Of a DNA stretch of 64,000 nucleotides, positions 38,240 to 46,327 are shown in pieces. The position numbers and the translations under genes are program-made. The notes beneath the pieces are model-generated. The model made no database searches. It worked only from the letters and a program-made list of their open reading frames with translations, and was not told where the DNA came from. Numbering within the stretch: the first letter of the stretch is position 1; each line of letters opens with the position of its first letter. Location of the stretch: assembly GCF_003173055.1 (NCBI RefSeq), contig NZ_QGLF01000004.1, forward strand, positions 525,575 to 589,574, in the 5' to 3' direction. The stretch is from Zavarzinia compransoris. Its GTDB lineage: Bacteria; Pseudomonadota; Alphaproteobacteria; Zavarziniales; Zavarziniaceae.

Positions 38240-39667
38240 TCAGCCCCAGATCGGCGGCTTGCGCCCGGCCCAGGGCAGGGCGCGTTCGAGATCGGCGCCG
38301 AGGGCGATCAGCGTATCCTCGTCGCCGAAGCGGCCGACGATCTGCACCCCGACCGGCAAGCCGTCCGCGCTCTGGTGCAGGGGCAGGCTGATGGCGGGCT
38401 GGCCGGTGAAATTGAACACCGGGGTGTTCACATATTCCGCGGCCTTGTGCAACGTGCCCTCGAAATCCGGCGAGGTGACGTCGAAAAAGCCGATCTCGAC
38501 CGGCGGACGGGTGAGGGTGGTGGTGACCAGCACGTCGATGCCTTCAAAGAACTGGGCGATGAAGCGGCTGATCCGCTGCAGCGTCACCTGGGCGATGACA
38601 TATTCGGCCGCCGTGGTCCGGCTGGCCTTCTCGACCAGGGCCCAGGTCATCGGCTCCAGCGTGTCGGGGCCGGCGATGCCGCCGCCCTGCATCGGCGCGA
38701 CCTGGGCGAGCGCCGCCATGCCGGCGGTCCACAGCGTCATGAACGCCTGGGAGACCAGTTCGGCCGGTGCCGCCGGCACGCCGTCCTCGACATGATGGCC
38801 CAGGGCTTCCAGGGCCTTGCCGGTCTTCTGCACCGCTTCGAGGCATTCGGGGTGCAAGGGGTTGCCAAGGAAATCCGTGGTCCCGAGCGCAACGCGCAGG
38901 GGCCGCTTCACGCCTTCCAGGGCCTGGGCGAAGGGCCGCTTCGGCGGCGGCGCCCAATAGGGATCGCCGATGTCGGGCCCGGCCAGGGCGTCCAGGGCGA
39001 CGGCGGTATCGCGCACGGTCCGGCTGACCACATGGTCGCAGACGAGGCCGCCCAGCGCATCGCCGAGATCGGGGCCGAGGGGGGTGCGCGCCCGCGTCGG
39101 CTTCAAGCCGACCAGGCCGCAGGCGGAGGCGGGAATGCGGATGGAACCGCCGCCGTCATTGGCGTGGCCGACGGGCACGCAGCCCGCCGCGACCATGGCC
39201 GCAGAACCGCCGGACGAGCCCCCGGTCGAATGGGCCGTGTTCCAGGGGTTGCGCGCCGGGCCGTAGTAAAGCGACTCGGTGGTCGGCAGGATGCCGAATT
39301 CCGGCGCATTGGTCTTGGCCAGGATATTGAAGCCCGCCGCCTTGAAGCGGGTGGTCAATTCGCTGTCGTGGTCGTCCATGGCGCCGTCGAACAGGCGCGA
39401 CGCCTGGCGGGTGGACAGGCCGACGCAAAGCGCGTTGATGTCCTTCAAAAGCAGGGGAACGCCGGCGAAGGGCCCGGCGGGCAGGCCGGCGGCGGCGGCC
39501 TTGCGGGCCATGTCGTAGGCTTTCTGCACCACGCCGTTCAGGGCCGGGTTGTGCTTCTCGATCAGGCCGATGGCGATCTCGGCCAGTTCGAGCGCCGTCA
39601 CCTCGCCCCGGGCCACCAGCCTGCCCAGGCCGACACCGTCCTCGGCCAGATATTCGGAAACCTGCAT
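38240..39667 (-). CDS. Amidase (amidase signature family)
   Basis: A 475-residue hydrolase of the amidase signature family. The Ser-cisSer-Lys triad is present: Lys in [15 protein letters not shown] near residue 76, and the serine pair in [20 protein letters not shown] near 150-160, followed by [20 protein letters not shown]. Members range from GatA to acetamidase and nylon-oligomer hydrolases; no gatB/gatC is nearby, so it is not the tRNA amidotransferase. No signal peptide. The substrate is unknown. It stands alone between a weak terminator and trmFO. Confidence 0.92.
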   Translation of the reverse strand: MQVSEYLAEDGVGLGRLVARGEVTALELAEIAIGLIEKHNPALNGVVQKAYDMARKAAAAGLPAGPFAGVPLLLKDINALCVGLSTRQASRLFDGAMDDHDSELTTRFKAAGFNILAKTNAPEFGILPTTESLYYGPARNPWNTAHSTGGSSGGSAAMVAAGCVPVGHANDGGGSIRIPASACGLVGLKPTRARTPLGPDLGDALGGLVCDHVVSRTVRDTAVALDALAGPDIGDPYWAPPPKRPFAQALEGVKRPLRVALGTTDFLGNPLHPECLEAVQKTGKALEALGHHVEDGVPAAPAELVSQAFMTLWTAGMAALAQVAPMQGGGIAGPDTLEPMTWALVEKASRTTAAEYVIAQVTLQRISRFIAQFFEGIDVLVTTTLTRPPVEIGFFDVTSPDFEGTLHKAAEYVNTPVFNFTGQPAISLPLHQSADGLPVGVQIVGRFGDEDTLIALGADLERALPWAGRKPPIWG

Positions 39668-39731
39668 GATCCTCCCCTTCGCCTTGTTTGTGAGGGAGCT
39701 TCATGTTGCCGGTCCCCGAAGTCAAGCCGCG

Positions 39732-39765
39732 GAAAGGCCGCCCCGGACGCAGGGCAGGGCGGCCT
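39732..39765 (-). terminator. Possible terminator after the TonB-dependent receptor gene
   Basis: AGGCCGCCC at 39735-39743 pairs with GGGCGGCCT at 39757-39765, a 9-bp stem with a 13-base loop. On the minus strand only TTTCC follows, so it is a weak intrinsic terminator at best. It lies eight bases past the receptor stop codon and before the amidase gene. Confidence 0.45.
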
Positions 39766-39772
39766 GCCCCGG

Positions 39773-41893
39773 TCAGAAGGCGACGGTCAGCCCGATGTTG
39801 AACGAGCGGCCTTCGCCTTCCACGGCCTTCAGATTCTGATTGTTGCCCCATTCGACGAGGTCGACGCCGCCCAGCGGATCATACCAGCGCTGGTCCAGCA
39901 GGTTGTCGATCCCGGCATCGATGCGGAGCCCGTCCCATTGGTAGGCGGTGCGCAGGTTGACCAGGGCATAGCCCGGGGTTTCCAGCTCGCGCCGGGTGCC
40001 GCTGACATCGGATTTGCGGGCCGAGGCGATGAGTTCCAGGGCATTCGACCACTCGCCCAGGCGGTGATCCAGGGTGATCCTGCCGTGCAGCGGGGCCAGG
40101 CGATAGAGATCGTCGCCGGTGTCGCGGTTCTCGCCCTTGACGAAGCCGGCCCCGAGGCCGAGGTCGAGATCGCCGAATGCGCCGCCCCGGACGAGGGCCG
40201 CGGCCACCGAAACATCGGCGCCGTAAAGCAGGGCGTCATGGTTGGCGAAGCGCAGCTTGGCGAAGGGGCTGGCCATGGCAAAGCTGCCCGCCGGATCGGC
40301 GTCGATGAAATCCTCGACATAGGAGAGATAGGGCGTGACCTTCACCCGCCAGGCGCCATCGGCGGCGTGCCAGTCGCCGCTGAGGCCCAGGGTATGGGCA
40401 ACCTCGGGCTCGAGGTCCGGATTGCCGACATAGCCGTTGCCGTCGCCGAACCAGTTGATCATGCTCATGGCCATGTCGCCCCGGCCCCAGCTATAGCGCT
40501 CGTAAAGGCTGGGCGAGCGGGTCTTGCGGGCATAGCCGAAGCTGTAGGCGGCGGTTTCCGACGGCTCGAAGCGGAGGAGGGCGGTCGCATCGACATTCAC
40601 GTCGCTGCGCCCCCGGTCGAGGGCATTGAAGGCATTGGCGGCGGCGACATCGGCCGCCTGCATCATGCCGCTGCCATAGGGACGGACGTCGCCCGTGTCC
40701 ATCAGCACGAGATCGCCGCGCAGGCCGAGCAGGGTGCTCCACCGGCTGTTCCACTGCGCTTCCCATTCGGCGAAGGCGCCGATCCTGGTGCGGGTGCCGT
40801 CGTCGATATTCTCGAAAGTGCCGGGCCCCATCATCATCGAGCCCGCGACCGGCGGCCACCAGTCGTCCATGGCCAGGCTGTGCAATTCGGTGCCGAAGCG
40901 CAGGGTATCGGCATCGCTCAAGGGGACTTCGGCCGTCACGCTGTAACCGAGATCGGTGGTCCGCGTGTTCATGGGCATGGCGCCGCCCTTGTCCGCCAGC
41001 ATGTCCATCTCGTGCTCGACATGCTGCCAATAGGCGCGGAGGTCCAGCCTGCCCCAGGCGAATTCGCCCTGGTAGCGGCCGTTCAGATATTGGCTCTGGT
41101 TGTCGGTGAGATCCATGTACTGGTTGGGAAAGGCTTCATAAGGCGAATAGCGAAGGCCCCCGCGCAGGGTCAGGCGGTCGCCGCCCCGGCGGATGCCGAG
41201 GGTGAGGTTGTGGTCGTAAGCCTCGCCCTCGGTGGCGCGGACGGTGCGGCCGGGGCCGCCGCCGTCGTAGTCGCCGGTGCGCGACCACGACCCGGCATAG
41301 GTGAGGCTGAGGTCGTCCTTCGCCGCCGTCGCCGTGCCGAAGACCGACAGGGCATCGCCGTTGGAGCGGTAGAAGGTGGAGACCCGGCCCGTCACCAGTT
41401 CACCGCCCGGGTCGGCGAAGGCCGGGGCTTCCGGCTCGACCACGATGGTGCCGCCGATACTGTCGCCGCCCAGGCTGACCGGCGTGATGCCGGCGATCGC
41501 CTCGATCCGGGCGACGCGGCCGGGCGCCATATAGACCAGCGGCGGGTTCATGTGGTTCGGGCAGGCGGCGGTCACGGTCATGCCGTCGACCAGCAGGCGC
41601 ACCCGGTCGTCGGCGAAGCCGTTCAGCGCCGGCAGGCTGGAAAAGGCACCGCCGGCCGCCAGCGTCACCCCCGGCAAGCCGGACAGGAGGGCGGCGGTAT
41701 CGCCGGTATTCGCCGCCTTGCTGGCCAGCGGCTGGCCGGAAAGCACGGCGCCGCCATCGTCGGGCGTGCCTTCGACGACGACGGTGGGCAGGGTTTCGGC
41801 GCCGTCGGCCCGGGCCGGGGCGGCGAAGAGGGCGGGGGCAACGGCAGTCATCAGCGCAACCGCCGAGGTTGCGCGGCGCAGGGAAAGGGTCAT
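39773..41893 (-). CDS. TonB-dependent outer-membrane copper receptor, OprC/NosA-like
   Basis: A 706-residue outer-membrane receptor: signal peptide to about residue 29 (AAPARA), a TonB-box-like LPTVVVEG, a plug domain to about 170 and a 22-strand barrel ending in GLTVAF with terminal Phe. The plug has a CxxxM motif, Cys111 and Met115 in AACPNHMNPP. The barrel has an HxM motif, His294 and Met296, followed by Met298, Met306 and Met308. In Pseudomonas OprC these two motifs bind copper and are about 180 residues apart, as here. Start at ATG 41893. A DUF2946 gene, often linked to copper receptors, is 59 bases upstream. Confidence 0.88.
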   Translation of the reverse strand: MTLSLRRATSAVALMTAVAPALFAAPARADGAETLPTVVVEGTPDDGGAVLSGQPLASKAANTGDTAALLSGLPGVTLAAGGAFSSLPALNGFADDRVRLLVDGMTVTAACPNHMNPPLVYMAPGRVARIEAIAGITPVSLGGDSIGGTIVVEPEAPAFADPGGELVTGRVSTFYRSNGDALSVFGTATAAKDDLSLTYAGSWSRTGDYDGGGPGRTVRATEGEAYDHNLTLGIRRGGDRLTLRGGLRYSPYEAFPNQYMDLTDNQSQYLNGRYQGEFAWGRLDLRAYWQHVEHEMDMLADKGGAMPMNTRTTDLGYSVTAEVPLSDADTLRFGTELHSLAMDDWWPPVAGSMMMGPGTFENIDDGTRTRIGAFAEWEAQWNSRWSTLLGLRGDLVLMDTGDVRPYGSGMMQAADVAAANAFNALDRGRSDVNVDATALLRFEPSETAAYSFGYARKTRSPSLYERYSWGRGDMAMSMINWFGDGNGYVGNPDLEPEVAHTLGLSGDWHAADGAWRVKVTPYLSYVEDFIDADPAGSFAMASPFAKLRFANHDALLYGADVSVAAALVRGGAFGDLDLGLGAGFVKGENRDTGDDLYRLAPLHGRITLDHRLGEWSNALELIASARKSDVSGTRRELETPGYALVNLRTAYQWDGLRIDAGIDNLLDQRWYDPLGGVDLVEWGNNQNLKAVEGEGRSFNIGLTVAF

Positions 41894-41952
41894 CTGTCGA
41901 TCCAGTCTGAAAAGGGCAGGCGCGGTGCCAAGGGGGCGCCGGGTGCGGGGCT

Positions 41953-42378
41953 TCAGACGGCGGCGGGCGGACCCCGGGCCTGGACCGGCGCGTCGCGGGC
42001 GATCCGCAGGCCCGCGGGCGGCGGCGGCGCGAAAGCGGCGGCGACGGCGAGGCTGGCCGCGGCGGCGGCACCCGCGGCAGGCGTGACATAATGGCCGTTC
42101 AGGTCGATGCTGATGCAGATCTGGCAGCCATGGTCCGGAGTCGCGGGCTTGCCGCGCTGGTCCGCTTCCGCGCCGTCGGCTATGCACAGGTCGGCAAGCG
42201 CGGTGACCAGGCTGCCCAGAGTCGTGATCGGGCCGGGGGTCGTGATCGGGCCGGGACGTTCGCCCCGCATCGGCATGGGCGACAGGGGGGCGACCAGCTG
42301 GAGCAGCAGGGCAAGGCAGGCCAGCAGCGCCGCATGGCGGTGCCGGCGATGGCTTCCCCTCTCTTCCACAGTCGGCAC
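41953..42378 (-). CDS. DUF2946 family exported protein
   Basis: A 141-residue protein with a hydrophobic N-terminal segment (HAALLACLALLLQLVAPLSP) that acts as signal or anchor, and the cysteine pair of DUF2946 in DHGCQICISIDLNGH near residues 89-101, with another Cys in ALADLCIADG. Members are small, poorly characterised and often sit beside TonB-type copper receptors or copper-inducible genes. The start is GTG 42378 with GGGG about nine bases upstream; a GTG three codons further in is also possible. Same strand and likely same operon as the receptor. Confidence 0.7.
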   Translation of the reverse strand: MPTVEERGSHRRHRHAALLACLALLLQLVAPLSPMPMRGERPGPITTPGPITTLGSLVTALADLCIADGAEADQRGKPATPDHGCQICISIDLNGHYVTPAAGAAAAASLAVAAAFAPPPPAGLRIARDAPVQARGPPAAV

Positions 42379-42470
42379 GCGGCAATCCCCGGTGGGTCTT
42401 CGGGGCCGTCTTAGGATCGGGGGGCGGGCATCGCAATGAGACGAAAACGCACAGGGTCAGGTCGGGTGGC

Positions 42471-43142
42471 ATGATGGCAAGGGCGAAGGGCAAAGCGGAG
42501 GCGGCGACGGTGCCGCCCCTGCCGGCGGCGGGCGAACCGCGGCGGCGGCCGGTGCAGGCGCGCGGGCGGAAACGGGTCGAACTGATCCTGGCCTCGGCCG
42601 AGGCGCTGATCCGCGAGCACGGGGTCGACGCCCTGAAGATGAGCGAGATCGCCAGCGCGGCGGCGGTGCCCATCGGCTCGATCTACCAGTTCTTCGCCGA
42701 CCGGGGCGCCATCCTGCGGGCGCTTGCCGAGCGCTATATGGAACAGAACCGCCGCATGCTGGAAAGCACGCTGCGCAACATCAAGACGGTCGAGGATGCG
42801 AAGCGGAAGCTGTGGCTGGCCGTCGACCTGTCGTTCGAGATGACCTGGGCCGATCCCGCCTTTCGCGACGTCTGGTTCGGCCTGCTGGCCGACCGCGACC
42901 TGCAGCAACTGAACCATGCCGCCGCACGGCGTTCCGCCGCCATCATCGTCGAGGCGCTGCGGCCCCTGTTCCCCCATCTCTCGGCCGCACGCCTCACCCT
43001 GGCCGCCGAGACCATGGTCCATATGTCGGAAGGGCTGGTGCGGTCGGTCAGCCTCGAAGGGGCGGAAACCGGCCAGGCCATGGTGCGGGAATTCAAGCAT
43101 CTGGTGGCCCTCTATCTCCGCGACCTGTCGATCGAGGGATAG
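42471..43142 (+). CDS. TetR/AcrR family regulator (first of three)
   Basis: A 223-residue repressor-type protein. After a Pro/Arg-rich lead of about 33 residues comes the HTH domain: RVELILASAEALIREHGVDA and MSEIASAAAVPIGSIYQFFA, typical of TetR. The C-terminal ligand domain is helical, with EMTWADPAFRDVWFGLLADR near 125. It diverges from the DUF2946-receptor pair across 92 bases, so it may control copper-receptor expression; I see no clear dyad in that gap. Two adjacent ATGs can serve as start. Confidence 0.9.
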   Translation: MMARAKGKAEAATVPPLPAAGEPRRRPVQARGRKRVELILASAEALIREHGVDALKMSEIASAAAVPIGSIYQFFADRGAILRALAERYMEQNRRMLESTLRNIKTVEDAKRKLWLAVDLSFEMTWADPAFRDVWFGLLADRDLQQLNHAAARRSAAIIVEALRPLFPHLSAARLTLAAETMVHMSEGLVRSVSLEGAETGQAMVREFKHLVALYLRDLSIEG

Positions 43143-43146
43143 GGCG

Positions 43147-43190
43147 TTGACAGGGTCGGTATATTCATGTCATTAAAACTGACATGAATA
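43147..43190 (+). promoter_or_regulatory. Promoter and 29-bp dyad operator overlapping the second tetR start
   Basis: TATTCATGTCA at 43162-43172 and its exact complement TGACATGAATA at 43180-43190 are separated by seven bases. A perfect -35 TTGACA lies at 43147-43152 and an -10-like CATTAA at 43171-43176. The start codon (43184) is inside the right arm, with no ribosome site before it. This fits an autoregulated TetR gene whose mRNA starts at or next to the ATG. Confidence 0.75.
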
Positions 43191-43810
43191 CACCGCCCAA
43201 GACATACGACAGTCCCCTGCGCCGCCGCCAGCAGGCCGCGACCCGGGACGCCATCCTGGAAGCCGCCGGCCTGCTGGTCGAGGAACGGGGGCTGGACGCC
43301 CTGTCCTTCGCCGCCGTCGCCGAGCGGGCCGGGGTCCAGGAACGCACGGTCTATCGCCATTTCCCGACCCGGGGCGAGCTTCTGGCCGCCTTCTGGACCT
43401 GGGTGAACGATCAGGCCGGCATCGCCGGCTTTCCCGACAGCGAGGCCGCGCTTCGCCGGCTGCCCCCCGCCGTCTTCGCCCGTTTCGACGAGCGGGCGGG
43501 GATGATGCGGGCCCTGGTCTTTTCCGAGGCCGGCCGCCAGTTCCGCCTGGCCGTGAACGGGGAACGGCAGGCCGCCTATCGTACCATCCTGGCCGAGCGC
43601 CTGAAGGACCTCGACCCGGCGGCGGCGACCCGGATCTGCGCCGTCGTCCAATTGCTGTACAGCGCCACCGCCTGGGCCACGCTCCGCGATTGCTGGCCGC
43701 TGGACGGCAAGGCCGCGGGCGAGACCGTGGCCTGGGCCATCGACCGGCTGCTGGCCGCGGTCGAGGCCGGCGATTGCCCTCCCATTCCCGAAACCAGCGA
43801 AAGCGAGTGA
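43184..43810 (+). CDS. TetR/AcrR family regulator (second)
   Basis: A 208-residue TetR protein. HTH: ATRDAILEAAGLLVEERGLD and AVAERAGVQERTVYRHFPTR, then a helical ligand domain with DERAGMMRALVFSEAGRQFR near 100-120. The only plausible start is ATG 43184, which lies inside a perfect dyad and has no ribosome site, so a leaderless mRNA is likely. It is followed at once by a VOC-like gene and a RidA gene, which it probably controls together with itself. Confidence 0.9.
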   Translation: MNTPPKTYDSPLRRRQQAATRDAILEAAGLLVEERGLDALSFAAVAERAGVQERTVYRHFPTRGELLAAFWTWVNDQAGIAGFPDSEAALRRLPPAVFARFDERAGMMRALVFSEAGRQFRLAVNGERQAAYRTILAERLKDLDPAAATRICAVVQLLYSATAWATLRDCWPLDGKAAGETVAWAIDRLLAAVEAGDCPPIPETSESE

Positions 43811-43818
43811 GCACGATC

Positions 43819-44304
43819 ATGCTGTTCCATGCCTCCATCCCCGCGCGCGATGCGGCCAAGGTGGCCGATGTCCTGGCCAAGGTCTGGCGCGGCGAAGCCA
43901 TGGCTTTCCCGCCGGTGCCCGGCGCCCATGTGGTTTTCGCCGGCGACGAGCGCGCGACTACCCTCGAAGTCTATCCGGACGACCGGACGCTGGAGCCGTC
44001 GCCGGCCGGGGTCGCCATCGGCCGGGGCGAGGGGCGGCACGGCTATGTCGGCGATCATGTCGCGATCGCTTCGCCGCTTTCGGTCGGGGAAGTGCTGGCG
44101 ATCGCCGCCGAGGCCGGCTGGCGCGCCCAGGAGGCGAACCGCGGCGATATCTTCCACGTCGTCGAGCTTTGGCTCGAGGACCGCTATATGGTCGAAGTGC
44201 TGACCCCGGACATGCAGCGCGACTATGTGGCCCGGGTTACCCCGTCCGCCTGGCGCGCCCTGCTGGCGGCGGGGCCGCAGGCGCCGGGCGGGGTCCGGGC
44301 CTGA
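43819..44304 (+). CDS. VOC-superfamily-like protein of unknown function
   Basis: A 161-residue cytoplasmic protein I cannot name. It looks like a two-module VOC (glyoxalase-like) fold: the four usual metal-ligand positions could be His4 (LFHASIP), Glu50 (TLEVYP), His80 (GDHVAIASP) and Glu126 (YMVEVLTPD), each at the expected place in a strand. Related small proteins are widespread and uncharacterised. ATG 43819 is chosen; GTG 43807, which overlaps the tetR stop by three bases, is an alternative. Its stop overlaps the RidA start by one base, so the two are coupled. Confidence 0.65.
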   Translation: MLFHASIPARDAAKVADVLAKVWRGEAMAFPPVPGAHVVFAGDERATTLEVYPDDRTLEPSPAGVAIGRGEGRHGYVGDHVAIASPLSVGEVLAIAAEAGWRAQEANRGDIFHVVELWLEDRYMVEVLTPDMQRDYVARVTPSAWRALLAAGPQAPGGVRA

Positions 44305-44699
44305 TGACCGGCCGCCGGCATCTCTTCCTGCCGGAACTGGCGACGGCGGATGCCCCTTACGCCCATGCGGTGGCCGAGGGCGACATGGTCCATCTGGCCG
44401 GCTTCATCGCCCAGGACGATCCCGCCTGGGCCGGCCGGCACGGCACCATCGAGGAAGAGACCGCGGCCGCCCTGGACCTGATGGCCCGGGCGCTGGCCGC
44501 CGCCGGCTTCGGCCTGGGCGATCTCGTCCGCGTCGGCGTGTTCATGACCGACCTCGGCGATTTCGCGCGCATGAACGCGGTCTATGCCCGCTATTTCCCC
44601 GCCGGCCGGCAGCCGGCGCGCACCTGTGTCAGCGTCGCCGCCCTGCTCGGCGGCGCGAAGATCGAGATCGACGGTATCGCGCGGCGCAGGGCGCCATGA
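44304..44699 (+). CDS. RidA (YjgF/UK114) family protein
   Basis: A 131-residue member of the Rid family, which hydrolyses reactive enamine and imine intermediates; other subfamilies have different or unknown roles. Visible family pattern: GDMVHLAGFIAQDDPAW near residues 26-42, the long helix DLMARALAAAGFGLGDLVRV, MNAVYARYFPAGRQPART near 89-106 with the substrate-binding Arg, and AKIEIDGIA at the end. Translationally coupled to the VOC-like gene by TGATG. Together they form a short TetR-controlled detoxification-type operon. Confidence 0.87.
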   Translation: MTGRRHLFLPELATADAPYAHAVAEGDMVHLAGFIAQDDPAWAGRHGTIEEETAAALDLMARALAAAGFGLGDLVRVGVFMTDLGDFARMNAVYARYFPAGRQPARTCVSVAALLGGAKIEIDGIARRRAP

Positions 44700-44720
44700 C
44701 GCCGTTGCAATAGTCGGCTC

Positions 44721-44740
44721 ATTCTAGAATCGCTATTCTA
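44721..44740. promoter_or_regulatory. ATTCTA/TAGAAT repeat cluster before the third tetR gene
   Basis: The palindrome ATTCTAGAAT at 44721-44730 is followed by ATTCTA at 44735-44740, so TAGAAT-CGCT-ATTCTA forms a second overlapping dyad. The TATTCT at 44734-44739 could be the -10, which would put the transcript start close to ATG 44750. A probable autoregulatory operator. Confidence 0.6.
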
Positions 44741-44749
44741 ATTACCATC

Positions 44750-45331
44750 ATGGTTCGGATAGCCCAATTTTCGGCCGACGCCTTCATCGGCGCGGCCATC
44801 GCCCTGGTCGCCGAGGATGGCCCGACGGCCGCCTCGATCCCGGCGATCGCCCGCCGCGTGGGTGCGCCCACCGGCTCCCTCTATCATCGCTTCCCGTCGA
44901 AGGCGGCGGTGCTGGCCGCCGCCTGGGCCGAGGTGCATGGCGATTTCACCCGCGCCATGGTGCCGCCGCTGGCCGAGGGGCGGGCAGGGGCCGCAGCACT
45001 CACCCTGGTGCAATGGGCGCGGGCGAAGCCGCGCCTTGCCCGCTTCCTGCTGCTGAACGATTTCGCCCTGCTGGTCGACGGCGCCCCGGTGCCGGACGAA
45101 TGGCGCGCCGCCATCGCCCGCCAGGAGGAGGCGCTGGACACCGCCTTCCGCGCCCTCCTCGGCGGCGAGGTACCGGCGGCGGCGGCGGCGCGCCTGCGCT
45201 TCCTGGTGTTCGATGCGCCGATCGCGGCGCTGCGCCCGCATCTCCTGGCCCAGGGGCCGGTTCCCGAATTCGTCGACGACCTCGTGGCGGGGCTGCATGA
45301 CGCCCGCCCGCAGCTTGGACAAGTGGCATGA
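44750..45331 (+). CDS. TetR/AcrR family regulator (third)
   Basis: A 193-residue TetR protein. HTH: SADAFIGAAIALVAEDGPTA and PAIARRVGAPTGSLYHRFPS near residues 8-50. The C-terminal domain is helical, with QWARAKPRLARFLLLNDFAL near 87. ATG 44750 has no ribosome site in front and follows a -10-like hexamer by ten bases, suggesting a leaderless transcript. Its stop overlaps the start of map by four bases, which couples a regulator to an essential gene. Ligand and targets unknown. Confidence 0.88.
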   Translation: MVRIAQFSADAFIGAAIALVAEDGPTAASIPAIARRVGAPTGSLYHRFPSKAAVLAAAWAEVHGDFTRAMVPPLAEGRAGAAALTLVQWARAKPRLARFLLLNDFALLVDGAPVPDEWRAAIARQEEALDTAFRALLGGEVPAAAAARLRFLVFDAPIAALRPHLLAQGPVPEFVDDLVAGLHDARPQLGQVA

Positions 45332-46146
45332 TCCGTTATTCAGAACAGATGGAAGGGGGCCGTCGCATCTCCCTGCACGACGAGGAAGGTTTCGAGGGCA
45401 TGCGCCGCGCCGGGCGGCTGGCCGCCGCCACCCTCGACTTCATCGCGCCCTATGTGAAGCCCGGGGTTTCGACCGCCACCCTGGACCGCCTGTGCGAGAC
45501 CTATATGCGCGACCACGGCGGCGTGCCGGGGACGATCGGCTATCACGGCTACCAGCACGCCAGTTGCATCTCGGTCAACCATGTGGTGACCCATGGCATT
45601 CCCTCGGCCGACAAGGTGCTGGCCGAGGGCGACATCCTGAACATCGACGTCACCCCGGTGGTCGACGGCTGGTTCGGCGATACCAGCCGCATGTTCGTCG
45701 CCGGCGAGGCCAATCTCCGCGCCCGGCGCCTGATCGACACCACCCTCGAAAGCCTGCTGGCGGCGATCGCCGTGGTCCGCCCCGGCGCGACGCTGGGCGA
45801 CATCGGCCATGCCATCGAAGTGATTGCCCGGCGCGAGCGCTACGGCATCGTCCGCGACTATTGCGGCCATGGCGTCGGCCAGGTGTTCCACGATGCGCCC
45901 AGCGTGCTGCACTGGGGCCGGCCGGGCACCGGCGTCGTGCTCGAACCCGGCATGATCTTCACCATCGAGCCGATGCTGAACGCCGGCCGGCCCGAGGTGA
46001 AGCGCCTGTCGGACGGCTGGACCGTGGTCACCCGCGACCGCTCGCTCTCCGCCCAGTTCGAACATTCGATCGGCGTGACCGGGACCGGCGCCGAGATCTT
46101 CACCCCCTGGCCGCAGCCGGGGCAGGGGCTTCAGGCCGCGTCCTGA
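45328..46146 (+). CDS. map: Methionine aminopeptidase, type I
   Basis: Removes the initiator methionine from new proteins. 272 residues. The substrate-side His is in GYQHASCISVNHVVTHGIPS near residue 73. The five metal ligands are seen as Asp in NIDVTPVVDGWFGDTSRMF (two), His in YCGHGVGQVFHDAP, Glu in MIFTIEPMLNAG and Glu in AQFEHSIGVTG. Start at ATG 45328, overlapping the tetR stop (ATGA). It is followed by a large palindromic repeat. Confidence 0.96.
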   Translation: MIRYSEQMEGGRRISLHDEEGFEGMRRAGRLAAATLDFIAPYVKPGVSTATLDRLCETYMRDHGGVPGTIGYHGYQHASCISVNHVVTHGIPSADKVLAEGDILNIDVTPVVDGWFGDTSRMFVAGEANLRARRLIDTTLESLLAAIAVVRPGATLGDIGHAIEVIARRERYGIVRDYCGHGVGQVFHDAPSVLHWGRPGTGVVLEPGMIFTIEPMLNAGRPEVKRLSDGWTVVTRDRSLSAQFEHSIGVTGTGAEIFTPWPQPGQGLQAAS

Positions 46147-46161
46147 TCTTTGCGGGCGTCA

Positions 46162-46262
46162 CCCCCTCACCCCGGCCCTCTCCCCCAAGGGGGCGAGGGG
46201 GCCCGCCGACGCGCGGCATCGACTCCCTCGCCCCCTTGGGGGAGAGGGCTGGGGTGAGGGGG
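46162..46262. repeat. 38-bp inverted repeat pair (dispersed palindromic element)
   Basis: The left arm at 46162-46199 and the right arm at 46225-46262 are complementary over 38 bases with one mismatch, around a 25-base centre. Each arm contains its own smaller palindrome around CCCCCAAGGGGG or CCCCCTTGGGGG. The C-rich CCCTCACCCCGGCCCTCTCC style is that of dispersed intergenic repeats common in GC-rich proteobacteria. It lies between map and a DUF559 gene. Transcribed, it would form a very stable hairpin and may also stop map read-through. Confidence 0.88.
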
Positions 46263-46304
46263 AAAGACGGCAGGGCCTCGACAAAAACCTTCCCAAAATT
46301 CCCG

Positions 46305-46327
46305 CCATGGTGGAAAATTCACCATGG
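46305..46327. promoter_or_regulatory. Inverted repeat over the DUF559 start codon
   Basis: CCATGGTG at 46305-46312 is the exact complement of CACCATGG at 46320-46327, with seven bases between. The ATG at 46324 lies in the right arm. In RNA the stem would hide the start codon; in DNA it could be a protein site. Chance is possible for arms this short. Confidence 0.4.

Noticed and set aside
38225..42091. A 1288-residue open frame on the plus strand
   Set aside because: It runs antisense through the amidase, the TonB receptor and the DUF2946 gene, all with clear family motifs on the minus strand. Composition is typical of a GC shadow.
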